Shown: positions 1 through 6,567 of the stretch, one piece after another
How the letters are laid out: every line of letters starts with the position of its first letter
How positions within the stretch are numbered: position 1 is the first letter of the stretch
Assembly (NCBI GenBank): GCA_964528095.1
Contig: CAZGSG010000237.1
Location: 1-9,210, forward strand
Direction: 5' to 3'
From: CAZGSG01 sp964528095
GTDB lineage: Bacteria; Bacteroidota; Bacteroidia; Chitinophagales; Chitinophagaceae
DNA: 9,210 nt
Made by a program: the position numbers and the translations under genes
The notes under the pieces: model-generated
The model's database searches: none
What the model saw: the letters and a program-made list of their open reading frames with translations, nothing else
Told to the model about the DNA's origin: nothing

Positions 1-1578
1 CTGCGTGCAAAGTTTGAAGAAAACACACAGGTTGGCGGCCGTATCCAGTACGTTAATATGTTTAGCGTAGTGGCATGGATCATACTGCTGATAGCCTGTA
101 TCAATTTTATGAACCTGGCCACAGCCCGTTCAGAAAAAAGAGCGCGTGAAGTAGGTGTGCGAAAAGTGCTGGGCGCGGGCAAGGGAACACTGATTGGTCA
201 GTTCATTGGTGAAGCCATCTTCACCGCGTTTATTGCCATCCTGCTGGCGGTACTGATCCTGTACCTGCTTCTTCCTGCCTTTAATATGATCGTTGAAAAG
301 AAATTGACGGTGGGTCTTGACAACCCTTCCCATGTTGCCGTTTTACTCAGCATAGGTCTTGTCTGTGGATTGGTGGCCGGCAGTTATCCCGCTATTTACC
401 TGTCTTCTTTCAATCCCATATTTGTATTCAAGGGTATAAAAATAAAAGGAAGCGGTCCTGCTTTTATAAGAAAAGGATTAGTCGTACTGCAGTTTACAAT
501 CTCCATCGTGCTGATCATTGCTACGGTCATAATCTATCAACAGGTACAACATATCAAAAACCGGGAACTTGGATATAATACAGCCGACCTGCTCCAAATG
601 AATATGCAGGGCGATATGCTACGGAATTATGGCGGCATTAAAAATGAGCTGATTTCCTCCGGCCTGGTGGAGAATACCGCAATGGCCCGGCTTAACATGT
701 TGCAAATGGGCAGCCAGACTATGGATTTTACCTGGGATGGAAAAGATAATTCAAAAAAGGTGTTGGTCACTTTTGATCTTATCAGCCCCGAATATATCAG
801 CACCACTGGCATTAAGCTGGCGCAGGGAAGGGATTTTAACAACGTTGCCCTCAACGACACCGCTTCAGTGATCATCAATGAAACGCTCGCCAGGATCATG
901 AAAAGGGAAAACGCGGCTGGCACCACCATTTATCGGGGCTCGGATAAGCTTACGATCGTAGGCGTAGTAAAAGATTTTGTATTTGGTGACATGTATGCGA
1001 AAAATGAACCTCTTGCCTTTATGACATACACCGAGGGTTTCAACTTTTTCTATATTAAAACAAAAAAAGGAGTGAATGCAGAGCAGGTTGTCAGTAAAAT
1101 AGAAAGCACGTTCAAAAAACACAACCCCGCCTACCCTGTCGAATACCAGTTCGTAGATGCTAATTTCAATAATCTTTTTAAAAGCGAAATGCTGATCGGC
1201 AGGCTGTCAAGGATTTTTGCCGTACTGGCTATTATCATTTCCTGTCTTGGTTTGTTTGGACTGGCGGCCTACACTGCCGAGCGACGTACAAGAGAAATAG
1301 GCATCCGCAAAGTACTGGGAGCTTCTGTGCCCGGCATCACCAGTCTTTTATCAAAAGAGTTTTTGCAATTGGTCGGTATCGCTGCCATCATAGCATTTCC
1401 GCTTGCCTGGTGGATCATGTATAACTGGTTGCAGGATTTTGCGTACCGGGTAAGTATCAGTTGGTGGGTATTCCTTGCGGCAGGTATTGTAGCATTACTG
1501 ATTGCGTTGATCACTGTAAGTTCCCAGGCAATAAAAGCAGCATTGACCAATCCGATAAAATCGTTAAGAACGGAATAA
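1..1578 (+). CDS. FtsX/MacB-type ABC transporter permease, 5'-truncated by window edge (gene 1, subtype A)
   Basis: The frame is open from base 1 to a TAA at 1576-1578, giving 525 visible residues; the true start lies upstream. Aligning its ACINFMNL motif (visible residues 32-39) with the same motif in the gene at 4154 (residue 289) implies about 257 missing residues and a full length near 782, almost the same as that gene (781). Visible order: TM2 (about 17-37), a cytoplasmic loop with EVGVRKVLGAG, TM3 (about 68-92), TM4 (about 112-137, with GSYPAIYLSSF), TM5 (about 160-180), a periplasmic domain (about 181-400, with QGRDF and VVGVVKDF motifs), then TM6-8 with a second EIGIRKVLGAS loop and the C-terminal NPIKSLRTE shared by its neighbours. 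Family knowledge places it in the inner membrane as the permease of an ABC complex of the MacB/LolC type; the substrate is unknown. No ATPase is adjacent within the window. The protein looks intact where visible. Confidence 0.93.
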   Translation: MRAKFEENTQVGGRIQYVNMFSVVAWIILLIACINFMNLATARSEKRAREVGVRKVLGAGKGTLIGQFIGEAIFTAFIAILLAVLILYLLLPAFNMIVEKKLTVGLDNPSHVAVLLSIGLVCGLVAGSYPAIYLSSFNPIFVFKGIKIKGSGPAFIRKGLVVLQFTISIVLIIATVIIYQQVQHIKNRELGYNTADLLQMNMQGDMLRNYGGIKNELISSGLVENTAMARLNMLQMGSQTMDFTWDGKDNSKKVLVTFDLISPEYISTTGIKLAQGRDFNNVALNDTASVIINETLARIMKRENAAGTTIYRGSDKLTIVGVVKDFVFGDMYAKNEPLAFMTYTEGFNFFYIKTKKGVNAEQVVSKIESTFKKHNPAYPVEYQFVDANFNNLFKSEMLIGRLSRIFAVLAIIISCLGLFGLAAYTAERRTREIGIRKVLGASVPGITSLLSKEFLQLVGIAAIIAFPLAWWIMYNWLQDFAYRVSISWWVFLAAGIVALLIALITVSSQAIKAALTNPIKSLRTE

Positions 1579-1712
1579 GAGTGATGAGGTTAAATCAAAA
1601 TTTAAAAGTAAAAAACCAAAAACAGACCCCGCATCACCTGATGAAACCCAGTTTGGCATTTTTAGTTTTGAATTCGAACTGGATGAATCAACTATTAAAA
1701 AACTAATATTAT
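1579..1712. other. 134-bp intergenic gap between genes 1 and 2
   Basis: This is the longest gap in the window. It is A/T-rich and contains the palindromic element described separately (1595-1678). There is no Shine-Dalgarno-like sequence before the start at 1713. One TAnnTTTG-like octamer lies at 1663-1670 but has no TTTG partner about 20 bases upstream. No RNA gene or supported coding sequence was recognised here. Confidence 0.6.
1595..1678. repeat. Imperfect intergenic palindrome with an inner perfect hairpin
   Basis: The left arm (1595-1623) and right arm (1651-1678) are imperfect inverted copies. The core AATTTAAAAGTAAAAA at 1599-1614 matches the reverse complement of the right arm at about 14 of 17 positions, and the match resumes at CCAAA after a one-base gap. 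Between the arms, CATCA-CC-TGATG (1632-1643) is a perfect 5-bp inverted repeat with a 2-base loop. An alternative stem pairs CCAGTTTG (1648-1655) with CGAACTGG (1675-1682) with one G-U wobble. It could be a degenerate terminator, an RNA-processing site within the transcript, or a relic of an intergenic palindromic repeat. There is no G/C-rich stem followed by a T-run, so a standard terminator is not supported. Confidence 0.4.
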
Positions 1713-1814
1713 ATGTTCAAAAATTATTTAAAAACAGGCTTACGGAATTAGTGGAAGCATAAAGCATTTTCCTTCATCAACGTATCCGGTCTCGCCATTG
1801 GATTTATATGTTGT
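1713..1814 (+). pseudogene. N-terminal stub of gene 2, interrupted by an amber stop at codon 13
   Basis: The ATG at 1713 opens MFKNYLKTGLRN, followed by TAG at 1749-1751. The same frame then continues as WKHKAFSFINVSGLAIG, TM1 residues, straight into the long open frame at 1815 (102 bases, a multiple of 3, so no frameshift). The gene at 6568 begins MFKNYLKTSFRNLWKNK and has leucine (TTA) exactly at the stop position, and the partial gene at 9076 begins MFKNYL. This start is therefore very probably the ancestral one and the TAG a nonsense change; TTG to TAG would need one base. TAG serves as the normal stop of the gene at 4154, so wholesale recoding of TAG is unlikely. With the stop read through, gene 2 would be 804 residues. 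A sequencing error is also possible. Confidence 0.75.
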
Positions 1815-4127
1815 ATGCTCATTGCGGCCTTTATTTACGACGAGCTCAATTACGATAAACAACCGGCCAACGCGGAAGACATATACAGGGTAGAGCTGAA
1901 TGTGGAGAATAAAGATTTTTATTCTGGCGTAGATGGGGCTGTGGGACAGGGTATAAAAGATGCATTCCCGGAAGTACTGGCTTCTACCCGTCTTAGCAGA
2001 TGGGGCAACGTGTTTCTGAAATACGACGAAAAACAGTTTAAAGAACCAGTGATTGGTGTTGTGGATTCAAACTTCCTGAGTATGTTTTCCATACCGCTTG
2101 CCAAAGGCGATCAGCAAAAGGCGTTAGCAGAACCTTATAGTATCGTATTATCGGAAGCGGTTGCGACGAAATATTTTGGCACAGAGAATCCAATCGGCAA
2201 ACTGCTTCAGTTCAACAGCAATACGGAGAACCCGCTAAAAGTAACAGGTATCCTGGGCAAACCCACTGGCAGCCTTCATTTTGATTTTGATATTTATATC
2301 AGCAGGGTTCCTTCAACCAGACCTCCTACCTGGAGCAATGTAGGCCAGTACACCTATATCAAACTCAAACCGAAAGCTAATCCGAAGACACTCGAAGCGC
2401 AGTTTCCACAGTTGGTTGCAAAGTATATAGTGCCCGAGATACAACAGGATATGGGTGTTACGCTTGCAGAAGCGCAGAAATCAATCAACACCTTTAAATT
2501 CTATCTCAAGCCATTGACCTCGATCCATCTTTATTCTGAAAATAAGGATGAACTACAGGCAAATGGAAGTATCAAATACGTGTACATTTTCTCCGCTCTT
2601 GCCATTTTCATTTTATTACTGGCCTGTGTAAATTTCACCAATCTTTCTACTGCTGTTTCTTCCAAACGTTCGAAGGAAGTGGGAATCAGAAAGGTCATGG
2701 GTTCCGGAAAAAATCAACTGATGGGCCAGTTTCTTTCAGAATCGGTCTTATTATCTTTTTTCTCTTACCTGCTTGCGTTGGCTGTTATTTATTTCCTGCT
2801 CCCCTATTTTAATAACCTCGCAGGGAAACATATCAACTTTGCGTTCTTTGTTGCGCCATTATCATTAGCGATCAGTATTCCTCTGGTGGTCCTAATAGGT
2901 ATGCTTGCAGGCATTTATCCTTCATTTTTCCTTGCCTCGTTTAATATTATCAGTGTTCTCAAAGGCAGCTCGCCTGCAAAACCGCAGAGCTCACGCAGTA
3001 TCCGCAGCAGTCTTGTCGTTTTCCAGTTTTTTATCTCTACCGCTCTTATCATTGCAACACTGGTTGTATACCAGCAGCTCAACTACATGCAAAATAAAAA
3101 ACTGGGCTTTGCTACCGAACAGGCTTTGATCATCAATGACACCTATTTTATCGGCACCAATCAGTCTGCGTTTAAAGAGCAGCTCTTAAAAGACACAAGA
3201 GTTACGGGCGTCACTATTTCACGTGATGTACCCGTATCAATTGCCCCGGGTGATGGTACCCAGGCTTACGGCAAAGAAAAACAGAGCAGTGAAAAAATGC
3301 CTGAAATTCATATTAATAAATACCATGTAGACTATGATTATATTCCCACGCTTGGGATGGAAGTCGTACTTGGCAGAAATCTCTCAAAAGAATTCCCCAG
3401 CGATTCTTTCGCCGTGGTAATAAACGAAACTGCGGTAAGCGAGTTTGGCTTTGCCAAAAATGATGTCATCGGAAAACATATCATTACCTCGGGACAGCAT
3501 GAATATACTGTGGTTGGCGTGGTAAAGGACTTTCATTATACCTCCATCAAACAAAAGATCGCTCCGTTGGTGATGATGCTGGGTGGAAATAGTGGTGGCA
3601 TGATCGTAAAAGTAAAAACTGCTTCTATGGATGCCTTCCTCGCCGATGTAAAAAAACAATGGCAGTCGTATAATCCCAAAGGTCCATTTGCCTATTCCTT
3701 CATACAGGACAGGTATGCCAGCCTGTATGGCAGTGAAAAAAAGACCGGGCAGATCTTTACTTTGTTCGCCTGCATTTCTATTCTCATCGCGTCCATGGGC
3801 TTGTTTGGTCTCTCTGCATTTGCCATAGCTCAAAGAACAAAAGAGATCGGCGTAAGAAAAGTACTTGGCGCTTCTGTAAGCCAGGTAGTACTGACATTGT
3901 CCAAAGAATTCTTATTGCTGGTGCTGATAGCCTTTATCATTGCCATCCCTGTCACCTGGTTTGCTATGCATAAATGGTTGCAGGAATTCGCCTACAGAAT
4001 AAATATCGGATGGATAACCTTTTTGCTGGCCGGTGCTATTGCGCTTTTCATCGCTGTGGTAACTGTTAGTTTCCAGGCTATCAGGGCCGCTGTCGCAAAT
4101 CCTGTAAAATCATTAAGACCACAATAA
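1815..4127 (+). CDS. FtsX/MacB-type ABC transporter permease, N-terminus cut off by an upstream amber codon (gene 2, subtype B)
   Basis: This is the long open part of gene 2, 770 residues from the first in-frame ATG after the amber codon to TAA at 4125-4127. Starting here would remove the cytoplasmic N-terminal segment and about the first 14 residues of TM1, so the product may be misinserted or inactive. The rest looks intact: first periplasmic domain (about 10-250, with VVDSNFLSMF and NPIGK), TM2 with LLLACVNFTNLSTA (about 257-277), EVGIRKVMGSG loop (288-298), TM3-4 with AGIYPSFFLASF, TM5 (about 400-420), second periplasmic domain with VVGVVKDFHY, TM6-8 with EIGVRKVLGAS, and C-terminal NPVKSLRPQ. 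The family role is an inner-membrane ABC permease; the substrate is unknown. Two local departures from its paralogs are TAV in place of TAR after TM2 and GRNL in place of GRDF. Only 26 bases separate it from gene 3. The lack of other lesions argues that the nonsense change is recent, tolerated, or an artefact. Confidence 0.85.
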   Translation: MLIAAFIYDELNYDKQPANAEDIYRVELNVENKDFYSGVDGAVGQGIKDAFPEVLASTRLSRWGNVFLKYDEKQFKEPVIGVVDSNFLSMFSIPLAKGDQQKALAEPYSIVLSEAVATKYFGTENPIGKLLQFNSNTENPLKVTGILGKPTGSLHFDFDIYISRVPSTRPPTWSNVGQYTYIKLKPKANPKTLEAQFPQLVAKYIVPEIQQDMGVTLAEAQKSINTFKFYLKPLTSIHLYSENKDELQANGSIKYVYIFSALAIFILLLACVNFTNLSTAVSSKRSKEVGIRKVMGSGKNQLMGQFLSESVLLSFFSYLLALAVIYFLLPYFNNLAGKHINFAFFVAPLSLAISIPLVVLIGMLAGIYPSFFLASFNIISVLKGSSPAKPQSSRSIRSSLVVFQFFISTALIIATLVVYQQLNYMQNKKLGFATEQALIINDTYFIGTNQSAFKEQLLKDTRVTGVTISRDVPVSIAPGDGTQAYGKEKQSSEKMPEIHINKYHVDYDYIPTLGMEVVLGRNLSKEFPSDSFAVVINETAVSEFGFAKNDVIGKHIITSGQHEYTVVGVVKDFHYTSIKQKIAPLVMMLGGNSGGMIVKVKTASMDAFLADVKKQWQSYNPKGPFAYSFIQDRYASLYGSEKKTGQIFTLFACISILIASMGLFGLSAFAIAQRTKEIGVRKVLGASVSQVVLTLSKEFLLLVLIAFIIAIPVTWFAMHKWLQEFAYRINIGWITFLLAGAIALFIAVVTVSFQAIRAAVANPVKSLRPQ

Positions 4128-4153
4128 AATTTCCCCTATTATAATCGTTTATC

Positions 4154-6499
4154 ATGATCAGAAATTATTTTAAAATAGCCTGGAGAAATCTTACTAAAAA
4201 CAAGGCATTCTCCGTCACAAATTTACTTGGTCTCACCATAGGCATAACCTGTACGCTTTTTATCCTGCTTTGGGTACAGAATGAATTATCGTGGAACAAA
4301 TTCCAAAAAAACTATACGTCCATCAGGCAGGTCTTTGTAAACCGGAATTTCAATGGCGAAACGGTCACGGACAATGCCGTAGCGCTGCCTATAGGGGATG
4401 CGGCAGCGGAGAGTATTTCACAGATAAAGAACGCAGCATTTGCTTCCTATAATGAAGACCATGTGCTGAGTCTTGGTGATAAGAAACTAAAAAAATCCGG
4501 ATTAAGGGTAAGTAAAAATTATTTCAATATTTTTTCCTGGAAATTTTTGAAAGGTAATGCCGCCACCGCCCTTGCAAACTCCGAGGCTGTTATTTTATCC
4601 TCCAGTTCCGCAAGAACATTTTTTGTTGACGAAGACCCTATCAATAAATTCCTGCGCCTCGACAACAACTTTGATGTCAAAGTATCTGCAGTAGTAGAAG
4701 ATGCGCCTGCGACATCTTCCGTTACTTTCGATTTTTTCACCCCTTTTAATTACAATGAAGCCGCGATGCAGGATTGGCAAAATTCCTATACCAATCTTTT
4801 TGTTCAAACATCTGCTAACGTAGATGATGCCTCTATTGAAAAAAGCCTGAACGATCTTGTGAAGAAAAGATCAACTGTTGCTCCCGGTACATGGTATTTT
4901 TTTCACCCAATGAGCAAATGGAGACTGTACAGCGATTTCAACGGCGGAAAGAACACCGGTGGTATGATCGCTTATGTGAAGCTTTTTTCTATTATCGCCG
5001 TGGTCATCCTATTGATCGCCTGTATCAATTTCATGAACCTGTCTACCGCACGTTCTGAAAAAAGAGCAAAAGAAGTGGGTATCCGGAAAACGCTGGGCTC
5101 CAATAAAAAACAACTGATCCTTCAGTTCTTTTTTGAATCGATGATACTGGCATTTACAGCATTTGTACTGTCGATAGTAGTAGTATGGGCGCTTTTGCCT
5201 GCTTTTAACCAACTGGTAGATAAACAACTGGTGCTGACTATACTGACAAAAGAATTCTGGATGGTGGGTCTTGGCATCATCCTGTTTACAGGTGTTCTTG
5301 CAGGAAGTTACCCGGCCTTCTATCTTTCTTCTTTTAACCCGATCAAGGTCCTGAAAGGAACATTTTTACCGGGCAAGGCAGCCTCACTTCCCAGGAAGGT
5401 ACTGGTGATCGGTCAGTTTGCCGTTTCCATTTTATTGATCGCGTCTACCCTTATTGTTTACAGGCAGATACAGCATGTAAAGAACCGCGACATCGGTTAT
5501 ATGCCCGATAACCTGATCATGATCCCTGCTTCCGCTGATCTGAATAAGAACTATGCAATTGTGAAGCAGGAACTTTTACACACAGGACTTATAAACAGCA
5601 TAACAAGAACGTCTGCCCCTATAACTGATATCTGGAATTTTACTCCCGCTCCCGAATACAAGGGTAAACCGGCCAATGCAAATATGATCCTTACTTCCTT
5701 AGCCGCCACGGAAGATTTTTCAAAAACTTTTGGTATTAAAATAATACAGGGAAGAGATTTTGAAGGCACTCCTGGCGACTCCAGCTCCTTGTTGCTGAAT
5801 GAGGCCGCGGTAAAAACGATGGGCTTAAAAGAGCCACTGGGCATGTCAATGAGCTATTTTGGTCGCCAATACTCGGTCATTGGTGTTACTTCCAATGTAG
5901 TTATGTCATCGCCCTATAAACCGGTTGACCCGATGATGCTGTTTTACCGGCCCGGAAGATCTGCATTTCTCAATATCAGGCTTAATAAAGATGTAAAACC
6001 GCAAAAAGCATTGCTTGCTATTGAAAGTATCTTTCAAAAATACAATCCCTCGTTTCCTTTTGAATATAAATTCGCAGACCAGGAGTTCAGCAGGAAATTC
6101 ATTACGGAAGAACTCATTGGCAAACTGACCAACCTTTTTGCCGGCCTGGCCATTTTCATTTGCTGCCTGGGTCTGTCAGGATTAGCCGCATTCACGATTC
6201 AAAAACGTTTCAGGGAGATCGGGATTCGCAAAGTGCTTGGCGCATCTGTGAGATCATTGCTGCTCATGCTTTCCAAAGAGTTCCTGTACCTGGTGCTGAT
6301 CGCATTGGTGATAGCAGTGCCGGTTACCTGGTTGATGATGACCAACTGGCTCAATAATTATAACTACCGTATCCATATCGGCATCTCGCAATTTGTAATA
6401 GCTGGCCTGGGGGTATTATTATTAACACTTATTACCGTTTGCCTGAATGCTTTGAAAGCGGCGGTAAGCAAACCTGTGAAAAGTTTGAGAACAGAATAG
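4154..6499 (+). CDS. FtsX/MacB-type ABC transporter permease, full length (gene 3, subtype A)
   Basis: An intact 781-residue protein from ATG at 4154 to TAG at 6497-6499. The start is supported by MIRNYFKIAWRNLTKNKAF, the usual N-terminal signature of this family, which aligns with the starts of genes 2, 4 and 5. Order: cytoplasmic N-terminus, TM1 (about 22-42), periplasmic domain 1 (about 43-270), TM2 with LLIACINFMNLSTAR (about 276-300), EVGIRKTLGS loop (307-316), TM3 (about 325-350), TM4 with AGSYPAFYLSSF (about 370-393), TM5 (about 415-435), periplasmic domain 2 with IQGRDF, and TM6-8 with EIGIRKVLGAS and C-terminal KPVKSLRTE. Its closest relative here is gene 1, with shared QHxKNRxxGY after TM5 and near-identical wording around TM2. 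It is predicted to form the membrane part of an ABC exporter or mechanotransmission complex; its ATPase is not in the window. In place of VVGVVKDF it has VIGVTSNV in domain 2, a subtle divergence. Confidence 0.95.
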   Translation: MIRNYFKIAWRNLTKNKAFSVTNLLGLTIGITCTLFILLWVQNELSWNKFQKNYTSIRQVFVNRNFNGETVTDNAVALPIGDAAAESISQIKNAAFASYNEDHVLSLGDKKLKKSGLRVSKNYFNIFSWKFLKGNAATALANSEAVILSSSSARTFFVDEDPINKFLRLDNNFDVKVSAVVEDAPATSSVTFDFFTPFNYNEAAMQDWQNSYTNLFVQTSANVDDASIEKSLNDLVKKRSTVAPGTWYFFHPMSKWRLYSDFNGGKNTGGMIAYVKLFSIIAVVILLIACINFMNLSTARSEKRAKEVGIRKTLGSNKKQLILQFFFESMILAFTAFVLSIVVVWALLPAFNQLVDKQLVLTILTKEFWMVGLGIILFTGVLAGSYPAFYLSSFNPIKVLKGTFLPGKAASLPRKVLVIGQFAVSILLIASTLIVYRQIQHVKNRDIGYMPDNLIMIPASADLNKNYAIVKQELLHTGLINSITRTSAPITDIWNFTPAPEYKGKPANANMILTSLAATEDFSKTFGIKIIQGRDFEGTPGDSSSLLLNEAAVKTMGLKEPLGMSMSYFGRQYSVIGVTSNVVMSSPYKPVDPMMLFYRPGRSAFLNIRLNKDVKPQKALLAIESIFQKYNPSFPFEYKFADQEFSRKFITEELIGKLTNLFAGLAIFICCLGLSGLAAFTIQKRFREIGIRKVLGASVRSLLLMLSKEFLYLVLIALVIAVPVTWLMMTNWLNNYNYRIHIGISQFVIAGLGVLLLTLITVCLNALKAAVSKPVKSLRTE

Positions 6500-6567
6500 A
6501 TATATATAAGACACTGTCTGTCTGGCTTGAAAAATAAACTATTAAATGTCTTTTTAAAGCGCTCAAT
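6500..6567. other. 68-bp intergenic gap between genes 3 and 4
   Basis: This is an A/T-rich spacer with no Shine-Dalgarno sequence and no TAnnTTTG-type promoter box that I can see. A small perfect palindrome, AGACA-C-TGTCT, lies at 6509-6519. Its 1-base centre cannot form an RNA hairpin loop, and it may be chance. Confidence 0.5.

Noticed and set aside
1663..1670. TAGTTTTG, a match to the Bacteroidota -7 box TAnnTTTG, about 43 bases before the ATG at 1713.
   Set aside because: There is no TTTG at the expected distance upstream, and in A/T-rich DNA such an octamer is easily met by chance; it also forms part of the palindrome arm.
1568..1762. Open frame across the gap in frame 2, reading FGIFSFEFELDES in its middle and ending at TAA 1760-1762.
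   Set aside because: It has no ATG in frame, is lysine-rich because the DNA is A-rich, overlaps the gene 2 start, and resembles no family I recognise.
4140..4145. TATAAT just before gene 3.
   Set aside because: It lies only 8 bases before the start codon and Bacteroidota promoters do not use this box in the E. coli manner; chance in A/T-rich DNA.
6509..6519. AGACA-C-TGTCT palindrome in the gap before gene 4.
   Set aside because: It is short, occurs once in the window and has no related site before the other genes, so an operator is not supported.
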